NCBI RefSeq assembly: GCF_003946245.1
Contig: NZ_RHNN01000012.1
Coordinates: forward strand, 1 to 64,000
Source of the DNA: Levilactobacillus cerevisiae
GTDB lineage: Bacteria; Bacillota; Bacilli; Lactobacillales; Lactobacillaceae
Direction: 5' to 3'
DNA length: 64,000 nucleotides
Both the position numbers and the translations under genes were made by a program. Below the pieces are notes generated by a model. The model was given only the letters and a program-made list of their open reading frames with translations, ran no database searches and was not told the origin of the DNA. Positions 49,639-59,151 of the stretch are shown here, one piece after another (the first letter of the stretch is position 1; the number at the start of each line of letters is the position of its first letter).

Positions 49639-50112
49639 ATGAATCTGGACGATGAGGCTTTGAAAAAGTTGATTCGCACGTTGATTTTGCAGTTGCGCGA
49701 CGCGGGCATTCACGTTGAAGTCACCAGTCATCGGACCCCGAGCCTGTATTTACACTTAGATCACGACATTTTAAAGGAAATTCGGATCAGCGACCATCAC
49801 ATTGGCAAGAAATCCCGACACCGCGTAGGTTACGACATTCAAATCAATCGGGAGCGCCATCGGCAATACTGCGCTGAGACCCGCTGTTTTCAGTATGGTC
49901 GCAACAATGCGTTAGCGGCGGCGACGAAGGCCATTTTTGACCGCGATTCAAAGGTGGCAGCAATGGGCGGCCGTAACTATCGACAGTTAGTGGAGTTGGC
50001 CCAGGAACATCCGCAGTTACCGCATAAGGCCGCTGCGTTTGAAAATAAACTCAGTGCCTTCTTAGATTCAGCACCACTTGGTGGTGGACGCCGGGAACGG
50101 CCGCGCTATTAA
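49639..50112 (+). CDS. Hypothetical protein (157 aa)
   Basis: I do not recognise a named family. The ATG at 49639 (MNLDDEALKKLIRTLILQLR) follows GGGAGG at 5 nt; the frame is open 30 nt further up without a binding site. The middle has a His-rich stretch LYLHLDHDILKEIRISDHHI followed by basic residues (GKKSRHRVGYDIQINRERHR) and one Cys pair (YCAETRCF). The C-terminal third is helical, ending RRERPRY. No signal peptide or membrane helix. The histidines and cysteines might bind metal or nucleic acid, but this is a guess. Confidence 0.7.
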   Translation: MNLDDEALKKLIRTLILQLRDAGIHVEVTSHRTPSLYLHLDHDILKEIRISDHHIGKKSRHRVGYDIQINRERHRQYCAETRCFQYGRNNALAAATKAIFDRDSKVAAMGGRNYRQLVELAQEHPQLPHKAAAFENKLSAFLDSAPLGGGRRERPRY

Positions 50113-50134
50113 AACTAGAAACACTAACTTAGCA

Positions 50135-50168
50135 AAAACGGAGGTTAGTCCCCGTTGTTATCCGTTTT
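50135..50168 (+). terminator. Weak terminator after the unknown gene
   Basis: AAAACGGA pairs perfectly with TCCGTTTT around an 18-nt loop; only four T follow within the stem. Confidence 0.5.
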
Positions 50169-50182
50169 CATCCGATTTTCTA

Positions 50183-50211
50183 TTGACAATCCAGCCAAAT
50201 AAAATTAGACT
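50183..50211 (+). promoter_or_regulatory. Promoter of the APC permease gene
   Basis: TTGACA and TAGACT with 17 nt spacing; an alternative TATGAT is 22 nt away and less likely. Confidence 0.5.
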
Positions 50212-50265
50212 ATGATAATTGGTTTAATCGAATTCTCATTAATCATTTGGAAGGAGGGGTCGCTT

Positions 50266-51681
50266 TTGAGCCGACCACATCAACTCTTTATTAAGAAACA
50301 GGTGCAGACGGATCTCTACAAGAAAACGGGGCTGGAAAAAACCTTAACCGCATTCAGCCTAACGACGATGGGTATCGGTGCCATTGTGGGCTCCGGAATT
50401 TTTATCACGCCGGGACTGATTGCTGCCAACTATACCGGACCAAGCGTCATGCTATCGTACCTGATTGCGGTGATTGTTTGTGCCATGGCGGCGTTATGTT
50501 ATTCTGAATTTTCGTCCACAATTCCCTTAGCGGGGAGTGCTTATACTTACGTTTACGCCGTTTTTGGTGAATTTGCCGCGTGGATTCTTGGCTGGGCGCT
50601 GATTTCCGAATACCTCTTTGCGGTTTCTTCAGTAGCCGTGAGCTGGTCATCGTACTTTCAGAATCTCCTAGCCGGCTTCGGTATGAAGCTACCGCCGGTG
50701 TTGCAAGCGGCTGCCGGAACTGCTGGCGTTAAGGGGGGCGGCATCGACATCATTGCCCTCGTCATCACTATGCTGGTTGCATGGTTATTATCAAAAGGGA
50801 TTCGCGAATCCGCTAAAATTAATAATATTATGGTTATCGTCAAGATCTTGGTTATTTTACTGTTTATCGGTATTGCTATTTTTTACGTTAAGCCAGCTAA
50901 TTACAATCCCTTTCTACCATTTGGGACTAGTGGGATTTTCAAAGGAGCTGCGGTTACCTTCTATGCATACATCGGTTTTGATGCCGTCTCCACCGCTAGT
51001 GAAGAAGTTAAAAATCCCAAGCGGAACATGCCCATTGGGATTATCAGTTCTCTGTTGGTCGCAGCCGTCCTGTACGTGAGTTTGTCTGCGGTACTCGTGG
51101 GTGTGGTTCATTATTCGAAATTGAATGTAGCCGATCCGGTGGCCTTAGCGTTGACGTTGATTCACCAGGACTGGGCATCCGGTGTCATTTCCTTTGGGGC
51201 AATTGTTGGGATGACGACCGTCTTAATCGTCATGTCATATGGTGGCACGCGGCTACTCTTTGCGATCAGCCGGGATGGTTTATTGCCAGCATCTCTAAAG
51301 AAACTCAATCCCAAGACGCACGTGCCGGTGGCCAACACCTGGATCTTTGGCGCGATTGCCAGCATTTTTGCGGCGGTCATTCCCATTGATAAGATTGCGG
51401 AGTTGGTTAACATCGGGACGCTTTCAGCATTTGCCATGGTTTCTTTAGGAATTGTCTTTCTCCGTCACGATGAACGGTTTAAAAACCTCGACACGTCCTT
51501 TAAGGTGCCGTGGTATCCTTACTTGCCAATTATCTCTTTCCTAGCATGTGTGTACCTGATGACCCAACTCCAACCGTTTACCTGGGAAGCTTTTGGTGTC
51601 TGGGTAATCCTAGGGCTGATTGTGTACATCACGTATGGTTACCGCCACAGTCAGGTCCGTCAGATTAAAGACGCTGGATAA
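50266..51681 (+). CDS. APC family amino acid permease (CAT/YfnA-like)
   Basis: 471-aa permease with 12 hydrophobic segments. I choose the TTG at 50266 (MSRPHQLFIKKQVQTDLYKK), after AAGGAGGGG; an ATG 54 nt earlier lies in the promoter. TTMGIGAIVGSGIFITPG is the substrate-binding unwound helix 1 motif. FYAYIGFDAVSTASEEVKNP is the helix 6 region typical of cationic amino acid transporters and YfnA. The substrate cannot be set from sequence. Lone gene, 54 nt before lplA. Confidence 0.88.
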   Translation: MSRPHQLFIKKQVQTDLYKKTGLEKTLTAFSLTTMGIGAIVGSGIFITPGLIAANYTGPSVMLSYLIAVIVCAMAALCYSEFSSTIPLAGSAYTYVYAVFGEFAAWILGWALISEYLFAVSSVAVSWSSYFQNLLAGFGMKLPPVLQAAAGTAGVKGGGIDIIALVITMLVAWLLSKGIRESAKINNIMVIVKILVILLFIGIAIFYVKPANYNPFLPFGTSGIFKGAAVTFYAYIGFDAVSTASEEVKNPKRNMPIGIISSLLVAAVLYVSLSAVLVGVVHYSKLNVADPVALALTLIHQDWASGVISFGAIVGMTTVLIVMSYGGTRLLFAISRDGLLPASLKKLNPKTHVPVANTWIFGAIASIFAAVIPIDKIAELVNIGTLSAFAMVSLGIVFLRHDERFKNLDTSFKVPWYPYLPIISFLACVYLMTQLQPFTWEAFGVWVILGLIVYITYGYRHSQVRQIKDAG

Positions 51682-51735
51682 CGCTTTCATTTTTCGTGGT
51701 AGAATGGTCGTAGACTAATCGAGAGGGATGACTTG

Positions 51736-52755
51736 ATGCGTTACTTAGCAAGCTCAAGTTTAGATATTCGCCAAAATTTGGCAATTGAAACGTACCTGAT
51801 GGAACATGCCGACTTAACGGAACCCATCTTGTATTTTTACGTGAACGCTCCCTGCATCATCGTGGGGCGGTATCAAAACGTTTTGGCAGAAATCAATCAA
51901 CAGTACGTGAAGGATCATCAGATTATTTTGACGCGGCGGACCTCGGGTGGGGGCGCTGTGTATGACGATCTTGGAAATGTCAGTTTTAGCTTTATCACTA
52001 AGGACGATGGGGATGCGGTTGGTAACTTTAAACGCTTTACCGATCCCGTGATTAAGGCCCTTCATCAAATGGGAGCGACCGGAGCAGCCATGACGGGTCG
52101 CAATGACTTAACGATTGACGGCAAGAAATTTTCTGGCAACGCCATGCACGTGGAAAATGGCCGCATGTTTTCCCACGGCACCTTGATGTACGACGTTGAC
52201 CAGACGCAGATTGCTAAAGCCTTGCAGGTGCCAGCCGATAAGCTAGCTACCAAGGGAATCAAGTCCGTTCGGAGCCGCGTGACTAATCTGAAACCATACT
52301 GTGCGCCTGAATACCAGAATTTAACGATTGAAGAATTTCGTGACACGTTAGCCAAAGAGATTCTTGGCGTCAGTGATTTGCGGCAGGCACACCAGTATGA
52401 ACTGACGGACGCGGATCAAGCGGGCGTTAAGGTCCTGGCAGATAAATACTTTAATAATTGGGATTGGATCTACGGCAATGATCCGGCTTATTCCTTAACA
52501 CGACGGCAACACTTTGCCGCGGGAACGGTGGAGTTTGATTTAGACGTGGACCAAGGAAAAATCAAAGCCATCCAGATTCACGGCGACTTCTTTGGCCAGT
52601 TACCAATTGAAGACGTTACGCAGCAACTGACAGGGGTGACTTACTCGTTATCCGCCATTCAGGCCGTCTTTGAACAGCTGGACGTCCCGAGTTACTTTGG
52701 CAAGATTCCAACGGCGGACTTGGTGAACCTGCTGGCAAAACAACCAACTGCTTAA
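51736..52755 (+). CDS. lplA: Lipoate-protein ligase A
   Basis: 339-aa enzyme that activates scavenged lipoate with ATP and attaches it to E2 or GcvH lysines. RRTSGGGAVYDDLGNVSFSF is the lipoate/AMP loop, and KKFSGNAMHVENGRMFSHGT holds the catalytic lysine (DGKKFSG). The C-terminal accessory domain starts near residue 245. ATG 51736 is 9 nt after GAGAGG; a TTG one codon earlier is less likely. Confidence 0.95.
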   Translation: MRYLASSSLDIRQNLAIETYLMEHADLTEPILYFYVNAPCIIVGRYQNVLAEINQQYVKDHQIILTRRTSGGGAVYDDLGNVSFSFITKDDGDAVGNFKRFTDPVIKALHQMGATGAAMTGRNDLTIDGKKFSGNAMHVENGRMFSHGTLMYDVDQTQIAKALQVPADKLATKGIKSVRSRVTNLKPYCAPEYQNLTIEEFRDTLAKEILGVSDLRQAHQYELTDADQAGVKVLADKYFNNWDWIYGNDPAYSLTRRQHFAAGTVEFDLDVDQGKIKAIQIHGDFFGQLPIEDVTQQLTGVTYSLSAIQAVFEQLDVPSYFGKIPTADLVNLLAKQPTA

Positions 52756-52774
52756 TCAAATTCATGCGAAATAG

Positions 52775-52810
52775 AGCGTGACTGCGAAGACGGTGACGCT
52801 TTGTTTTTTT
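52775..52810 (+). terminator. Terminator after lplA
   Basis: AGCGTGAC and GTGACGCT pair (one mismatch), then TTGTTTTTTT. Confidence 0.8.
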
Positions 52811-52853
52811 CTTAAGCTTCCAGAGAACTTAGGTCACGTTAAGACTTAACCCC

Positions 52854-52859
52854 TATAAT
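52854..52859 (+). promoter_or_regulatory. -10 element before the LCP gene
   Basis: Perfect TATAAT 77 nt before the start codon; no convincing -35 hexamer at the right distance. Confidence 0.45.
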
Positions 52860-52935
52860 GGTCAAGTCGATTATAAATGGAAAAATCCACCAGTTGGTTA
52901 CGTGCCGACTGGATTGAAAGGGTGGGTACCAAACC

Positions 52936-54000
52936 ATGGAAATGGAAAAGCGGCAACGACCGCGTCGAAAAAGACATCCAATTCGGAATCTCTTTATTAT
53001 CTTGATCATCGCCTTAATCGGGGGCGGCGCTGCTTATGGGATGCACAAGTATCAGAGCATTAAAGACAGTGTTGACAAGACCTATAAGTCATCTGGCGTC
53101 AAGAAGTTACGAAACGTCAACGAAGTTCTCAAGAAAAAACAACCGGTCTCGATTCTCTTAATGGGGACGGATACCGGGGCACTCGGTCGGACGTTTGCGG
53201 GTCGAACGGATAGTATGATGGTCGTGACCATCAATCCAACGACAAACAAAACTACGATTACTAGTCTGCCGCGAGATACCGCAGTAACCATTCCTGGCTT
53301 CGAAGATTACGGCATCTCGAAGATTAATGCTGCATACGCCTACGGCAAGTCTAAGACGGCTATCACCACGGTTCAGGATATGCTGAATATTCCGATTGAT
53401 TTCTACGCCATCATCAACATGGGTGGCATGGAGAAAATCATCGATGAAGTTGGTGGGGTTGACTTGAAACCAACTTTAACGTTTAGCTACGGTGGTTATT
53501 CATTTAAGAAGGGCGTTAAGACCCACATGAACGGGAAAAAGGCCTTGGCTTATTCTCGGATGCGTGATGATGATCCGCTCGGCGATTATGGGCGGCAAAC
53601 GCGGCAACGGAAGGTTATCATGGCCTTGCTCAACAAGTCCAATTCGGTGACCTCATTGTTAAATGAAACGTTCATCAGTTCATTGTCGAAACAGACGCAA
53701 ACTGACCTGACGTTCGATGACCTGACGGCTTTAGCGGCGAACTACCGGAAGGCAACGTCAAGCATCAAGACGACTCATTTGCAAGGGACCAGTGAGACTA
53801 TTAATAGTCAAAGCATGGAAGTGGCATCAAAGACCGAACTGCAACGTGTGACGAATTACATTCGCAATGCGCTAGGATTAGCACATAAAACAACCGGAAC
53901 CATTGCCCAGGTGGACAGTACGACCGGTACGACGACAACTACCAGTGACACTGGTGGATCCAGTGATTCCGGTAACGGTGGACCTGGCGGCGGCTACTAG
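52936..54000 (+). CDS. LCP family protein (LytR-CpsA-Psr)
   Basis: 354-aa extracytoplasmic ligase that attaches teichoic acids or polysaccharides to peptidoglycan. Basic cytoplasmic N-terminus, one membrane helix (NLFIILIIALIGGGAAYGM, about residues 18-36), then the LCP domain. Diphosphate- and metal-binding residues lie in LLMGTDTGALGRTFAGRTDS, ITSLPRDTAV and YSRMRDDDPLGDYGRQTRQR. The C-terminal tail is low-complexity Thr/Ser/Gly. Start ATG is preceded by AAAGGGTGG. The specific polymer is unknown. Confidence 0.93.
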   Translation: MEMEKRQRPRRKRHPIRNLFIILIIALIGGGAAYGMHKYQSIKDSVDKTYKSSGVKKLRNVNEVLKKKQPVSILLMGTDTGALGRTFAGRTDSMMVVTINPTTNKTTITSLPRDTAVTIPGFEDYGISKINAAYAYGKSKTAITTVQDMLNIPIDFYAIINMGGMEKIIDEVGGVDLKPTLTFSYGGYSFKKGVKTHMNGKKALAYSRMRDDDPLGDYGRQTRQRKVIMALLNKSNSVTSLLNETFISSLSKQTQTDLTFDDLTALAANYRKATSSIKTTHLQGTSETINSQSMEVASKTELQRVTNYIRNALGLAHKTTGTIAQVDSTTGTTTTTSDTGGSSDSGNGGPGGGY

Positions 54001-54014
54001 TCCGCTCTTAAAGA

Positions 54015-54049
54015 CACGAAAATTCTGTGATTAGAATTTCGTGTTTTTT
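54015..54049 (+). terminator. Terminator after the LCP gene
   Basis: CACGAAA and TTCT pair with AGAA and TTTCGTG (one bulge), then six T. Confidence 0.9.
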
Positions 54050-54059
54050 GTTATGATGA

Positions 54060-55094
<1,035 letters not shown>

Positions 55095-55112
55095 CTGACC
55101 TACATGTAGCCT

Positions 55113-55152
55113 AAAAAATACCCCCACCTATGTATCCGGAGAGGGCATTTTT
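55113..55152 (+). terminator. Terminator after rmlB
   Basis: AAAAAAT and CCC pair with GGG and ATTTTTT around one mismatch; T run on the + strand, A run allows use on the other. Confidence 0.75.
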
Positions 55153-55245
55153 TAAGTTGATGTTTATTTCAAAATTTGACATCTGCGTTCTTCGATGTAG
55201 CCGAGCTAGTGACTCTAAGTGCTGGTAATACTAGCAAAGACTGTT

Positions 55246-55390
55246 GGAGCACTCACGCCTGCTGGGTCTGTAACCAATGACTCAGATAAACGTTGCCAGT
55301 CCAGCGATGATCATAGCAATGTCAGATTGAAGTACTAATCATAACCGGAATCTCTGGCAGCCGCAGGTGACTGGCTTGGACTAATTTAGT
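55246..55390 (+). repeat. Dispersed intergenic repeat, copy E (internally deleted)
   Basis: The middle part ACTCACGCCT...AAACGTTGCCAGTCCAGCGAT...AATCATAACCGGA is fused directly to the end TCTCTGGCAGCCGCAGGTG. The fusion point is CCGGA, which occurs at both borders of the missing 190 nt in copies A and B. The 3' end overlaps the stop codon of the minus-strand dehydrogenase gene. Confidence 0.8.
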
Positions 55391-56330
55391 AGCCGCGGTT
55401 GACATCAACCACGTTGACCGTCAACTTGCCATCGGTTTCCCAGCTTTGCAGATTATCACTGAGGTAGCCGAAGAGGGCACGAATGTTATCAACGTCAAAG
55501 CCACTTTGGTGCGGTGTAATCAGAACATTCGGGTAATCCCACAACTTAGACTCACGGGGCAGGGGTTCATTTTCAAAGACATCTAAAGCAGCGTTCAGGA
55601 CGTTTTGGTACAGCAGCGCGTGCATCAAGGCCGCTTCGTCTACCGACTTGCCGCGCCCGACGTTGACGAAGATACGGACGCCGTTCAGCTGGTTGAAGTA
55701 AGTCTCGTTGAAGTAGTGGATGGTTGTTGGCGTAGCGGGCATGGCATTGATCACCACGTCGGCGTCCTTAACCAGGTCCGCATCGTCTTCCATGCTGACG
55801 GTGCCCTGAAAGCCATTAACGCCATGGCCGGAACGATTGACGCCAAAGGGATAACTGCCAAAACCATTGAGCAGTTCGGCAATGTGCTGGCCAATACTGC
55901 CAGTGCCATAAATGACAATCTTTTGGTTGGCCAAGGTTGCCAGTTCCGTCCGGGCTGGGACTTGCCAGAAGTGACCCGCTTGGTTCTTTACCGCGTCGTT
56001 AAAGTCACGAAGAAAGTAAAGTAAATAACCAATCGTCGATTCGGCAATTGCTGCGGAATAAGCGCCACTAGCATTGGTGACTTGCACATCGTGGGCCCGG
56101 ATCCAGTCGAGTGGGAGGTAATCTACGCCGGCACTAACGGTTTGAATCCAGCGGACGTGATTTTGCGGATTCTGTAAAACGGCGGCACCGTGCTGGCTCC
56201 AACCGAAGATAATATCGATATCCGTGGCCGTTTCCCAGTCGGTAGCGGGGACCACATCGATTCCTTGCGCCTTTAAGGCGTCGGTTTGTGTTTGATTGAG
56301 AGTTGGAAAGGTTAATAATCGTTCTGTCAT
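55386..56330 (-). CDS. D-2-hydroxyacid dehydrogenase family protein
   Basis: 314-aa NAD(P)-dependent dehydrogenase of the D-isomer family. The dinucleotide motif is YGTGSIGQHIAELL near residues 144-157. Catalytic Arg is in FVNVGRGKSVDE, Glu in DVFENEPLPRES and His in ITPHQSG. N-terminal substrate domain begins LLTFPTLNQTQTDALKAQGI. Members reduce 2-keto acids such as hydroxyisocaproate, glyoxylate or phenylpyruvate; the substrate here is not clear. Start ATG has GAAGGAGG upstream. Divergent from cydA. Confidence 0.9.
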   Translation of the reverse strand: MTERLLTFPTLNQTQTDALKAQGIDVVPATDWETATDIDIIFGWSQHGAAVLQNPQNHVRWIQTVSAGVDYLPLDWIRAHDVQVTNASGAYSAAIAESTIGYLLYFLRDFNDAVKNQAGHFWQVPARTELATLANQKIVIYGTGSIGQHIAELLNGFGSYPFGVNRSGHGVNGFQGTVSMEDDADLVKDADVVINAMPATPTTIHYFNETYFNQLNGVRIFVNVGRGKSVDEAALMHALLYQNVLNAALDVFENEPLPRESKLWDYPNVLITPHQSGFDVDNIRALFGYLSDNLQSWETDGKLTVNVVDVNRGY

Positions 56331-56413
56331 TTAAAAAACCTCCTTCGACGGTTTGCGTCTCCTATATTTTAGCACGAGTAGGGGTCATTCGCCTAGAAAT
56401 CCCATCAAAACAA

Positions 56414-56427
56414 GGAAAACGCTTACA
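56414..56427. promoter_or_regulatory. cre-like CcpA site upstream of cydA
   Basis: GGAAAACGCTTACA matches the catabolite-responsive element consensus TGWAAGCGYTWNCA at most positions. It lies about 100 nt upstream of the probable cydA -35. CcpA control of cyd genes is known in other Firmicutes. Confidence 0.5.
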
Positions 56428-56435
56428 GAAACAAC

Positions 56436-56453
56436 ACACATATTTAAATGTGT
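56436..56453. promoter_or_regulatory. Dyad upstream of cydA
   Basis: ACACAT and ATGTGT flank the spacer ATTTAA, an 18-bp operator-like dyad between the cre-like site and the promoter. It does not match the Rex consensus; the regulator is unknown. Confidence 0.45.
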
Positions 56454-56529
56454 TACGAGGATTGACAACTAAATTGCACACAAATTTCGAATATAATCCA
56501 TTAACTTTGAGGAGATTGGCGCCCAACCA

Positions 56530-56558
56530 TTGCTTATTGACTTATCACTCGATATAAT
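56530..56558 (+). promoter_or_regulatory. Probable cydA promoter
   Basis: TTGCTT and TATAAT with 17 nt spacing. Another TATAAT at 56492-56497 lacks a well-spaced -35. Confidence 0.6.
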
Positions 56559-56614
56559 GGACTCAAGACAGCAATTATTTATTTACACTAATAACGTTTG
56601 GGGAGGTTAGAAAA

Positions 56615-58066
56615 ATGTTAAATCTTGGTCTGGATATCCTAGGCCTAGCGCGATTCCAATTTGGAATGACCACTGTCTTTCATTTCTTCTTCGTTCCATT
56701 TTCAATCGGCTTAGCCTTCGTCGTCGCCGTCATGGAAACCATGTATGCGATTAAAGGCGATAAGGATTACAAGAAGATGGCGCAGTTCTGGGGCAAAATG
56801 TTCCTCTATAGCTTCGCTGTCGGTGTTGTTACTGGTATTATTCAAGAATTCCAATTCGGAATGAACTGGTCCGAATACTCTCGGTTCATGGGAGACATCT
56901 TCGGCGCGCCACTGGCGATTGAAGCCTTGGCTGCCTTCTTCCTGGAATCCACGTTCATCGGGATGTGGATGTTCACCTGGGACCGCTTTAACAAGTGGGT
57001 CCACACTTTATTCATTTGGTTAGTTATGTTCGGGTCTTCACTTTCTGCACTATGGATTTTGGCTGCCAACAGTTTCATGCAAAACCCATTGGGCTACATC
57101 ATCAATCAGCAAACGGGTCACGTTCAAATGGTCAGTTTCGGTGCTGTCCTGAGTAACCCCCAACTGTGGAGTGAATTTCCGCACGTTATCTTCGGCGCTT
57201 TTGTTACCGCTTCCTTCGTCATTGCCGGCTGTGCCGCATGGCGTTTGCTGAAGAAGGACCACGTGACGTTCTACCGCAAGTCTTTGAACGTTGCCTTGGT
57301 CATTGGCTTAATCTTCTCCGTTGGCTCCATTGCCAGTGGGGATATGCAAAGTCGTTACTTAATCAACAACCAACCCATGAAATTTGCCGCAATGGAAGGG
57401 CTCTACAAGAACTCAACCAACAAAGGTGAATGGGCGGCCGTTTCTGGCTTCGATACCAAGAATCACAAGACGACTTGGTCGGTTGATGTGCCATACGTCT
57501 TGAACCTGTTGAGCTACCACAAGACAACTGGGACTGTTAAAGGCATGAACACCATCAACACGGAATTACATGCCAAGTATGATAAGAAATTTGGGAGTGA
57601 CATCAATTACTACGTCCCAACCAAGACGTTGTTCTGGAGCTTCCGGATTATGTCTGGGGCAGGTGCCTTGTTCGCGCTACTCGCTATCGTGGGACTGATC
57701 TTTAACCGGAAGAAGTCACAACTCATTATGAGTCAACGCTGGTTCCTGTACATTATGGGGCTCTGCCTGTGGCTACCGTTCGTGGTCAACACGGCTGGTT
57801 GGTTCATCACTGAATTTGGGCGTTATCCATGGGTTGTCTATGGTCTGCTGACCATTGCCGATGCGGTTTCGCCAAATGTATCCGTTGCGTCGCTACTCAC
57901 GTCGAACATCATCTACTTCCTGATGTTTGCGGGTATGGGGGTCGTCATGATCGTTCTGTGTCACCGGACGTTGAAGGCGGGACCTGATATTGAAAATACC
58001 GATGGGTATGCGGCAGGCGATACCGACCTGGATCCGTACTCAAAGGGGGCGTTCAACCATGACTAG
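56615..58066 (+). CDS. cydA: Cytochrome bd ubiquinol/menaquinol oxidase subunit I
   Basis: 483-aa membrane subunit binding hemes b558, b595 and d; oxidises quinol and reduces O2 to water. Early heme-ligand His in TTVFHFFFVPFSIG, the glutamates of EFQFGMNWSEYSRFMGDIFG and the conserved GRYPWVVYGLLTIADAVSPN are all present. The Q-loop is short, as in Firmicutes. Lactobacilli lack heme synthesis, so activity would need external heme and usually menaquinone. GGGGAGG upstream. Overlaps cydB by 8 nt. Confidence 0.96.
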   Translation: MLNLGLDILGLARFQFGMTTVFHFFFVPFSIGLAFVVAVMETMYAIKGDKDYKKMAQFWGKMFLYSFAVGVVTGIIQEFQFGMNWSEYSRFMGDIFGAPLAIEALAAFFLESTFIGMWMFTWDRFNKWVHTLFIWLVMFGSSLSALWILAANSFMQNPLGYIINQQTGHVQMVSFGAVLSNPQLWSEFPHVIFGAFVTASFVIAGCAAWRLLKKDHVTFYRKSLNVALVIGLIFSVGSIASGDMQSRYLINNQPMKFAAMEGLYKNSTNKGEWAAVSGFDTKNHKTTWSVDVPYVLNLLSYHKTTGTVKGMNTINTELHAKYDKKFGSDINYYVPTKTLFWSFRIMSGAGALFALLAIVGLIFNRKKSQLIMSQRWFLYIMGLCLWLPFVVNTAGWFITEFGRYPWVVYGLLTIADAVSPNVSVASLLTSNIIYFLMFAGMGVVMIVLCHRTLKAGPDIENTDGYAAGDTDLDPYSKGAFNHD

Positions 58067-59069
58067 TTTACAACTACTCTGGTTTATTCTAATCGGTGTG
58101 CTGTTTAGTGGTTTCTTCTTCCTGGAAGGTTTCGACTTCGGGGTGGGGATGCTCGTCAAGAGTTTCGCCAAGAATGAAGCCGAACGTGACGTTGTGATTC
58201 GTTCAATCGGACCGCACTGGGATGGTAACGAAGTCTGGTTGATCACCGCTGGTGGTGCCATGTTCGCGTCATTCCCAATGTGGTACGCAACGTTGTTCTC
58301 TGGATTCTATCTCGTCTTGTTCCTGATTCTAGCCTCGTTGATTTTCCGGGGTGTCTCGTTCGAGTTCCGGGCAAACATGAAGACGGAGACTTGGCGAAAC
58401 TTCTGGGAATGGGCTTCCACAATTGGTAGTTTCTGCGCGGCGTTCCTCTTTGGGATGTTATTTACCGCAATGATTGCTGGGATGCCAATTGATAAAAATG
58501 GCGACATGACGGCCCACTTCTTCGACTACGTCAACCTGTTCTCTCTGGTTGGTGGGGTCGCCGTTACCGTCTTGTCACTGGTCCACGGCTTGAACTTCAT
58601 TCGGTTGAAGACGTCTGGTGAATTACGTGACCGGGCCCTGGCTTGGAACAAGATTTTGTACCCCGTTCTATTTGCGGGTGAAGTCTTGTTTGCCATTCTT
58701 CTGTACTTCTCAACGGACTTCTTTGCCAAGAAGCCACTGACGACGACGGCCATTGTCGTTGCATTGGTTGTCTTCACTTGCTTGGCTTACTGGGGTGTCT
58801 TGGGGAACCACGAGTGGCTCTCATTTATCGGCAGTGGTCTCTCACTGATCAGTGTGGTTGTCTTGATCTTCAATGGGTTATTCCCACGGGTCATGGTTGC
58901 CAACAATTCAGCGTACTCACTGCTGATCAAGAATTCTTCTAGCTCGCCATACACGCTACACCTGATGACCATCCTGACGTTTAGTATCCTGCCAATCGTT
59001 TTGATCTACTTCATCTGGAGCTACTGGGTCTTCTACAAGCGGCTCGCTTCACCAAAGCAAAACGCTTAA
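58059..59069 (+). CDS. cydB: Cytochrome bd oxidase subunit II
   Basis: 336-aa subunit II, starting MTSLQLLWFILIGVLFSGFF at ATG 58059. FLEGFDFGVGML and RSIGPHWDGNEVWLITAGGA are diagnostic. About eight membrane helices. Translationally coupled to cydA. It is followed by a strong terminator and repeat copy F, so cydDC is not simply part of the same transcript. Confidence 0.96.
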   Translation: MTSLQLLWFILIGVLFSGFFFLEGFDFGVGMLVKSFAKNEAERDVVIRSIGPHWDGNEVWLITAGGAMFASFPMWYATLFSGFYLVLFLILASLIFRGVSFEFRANMKTETWRNFWEWASTIGSFCAAFLFGMLFTAMIAGMPIDKNGDMTAHFFDYVNLFSLVGGVAVTVLSLVHGLNFIRLKTSGELRDRALAWNKILYPVLFAGEVLFAILLYFSTDFFAKKPLTTTAIVVALVVFTCLAYWGVLGNHEWLSFIGSGLSLISVVVLIFNGLFPRVMVANNSAYSLLIKNSSSSPYTLHLMTILTFSILPIVLIYFIWSYWVFYKRLASPKQNA

Positions 59070-59088
59070 TTAATCAGTCTTTTCCACC

Positions 59089-59124
59089 GTCCCCACGACT
59101 TTGCGGCCGTGGGGACTTTCTTTT
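59089..59124 (+). terminator. Terminator after cydB
   Basis: GTCCCCACG pairs perfectly with CGTGGGGAC, followed by TTTCTTTT. Confidence 0.88.
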
Positions 59125-59151
59125 ATCACTTGCAATCAATGGGTTTACAAA

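Noticed and set aside
56436-56453. Rex site upstream of cydA
   Set aside because: The half-sites ACACAT/ATGTGT do not fit the TTGTGA/TCACAA consensus, so only an unnamed dyad is reported.
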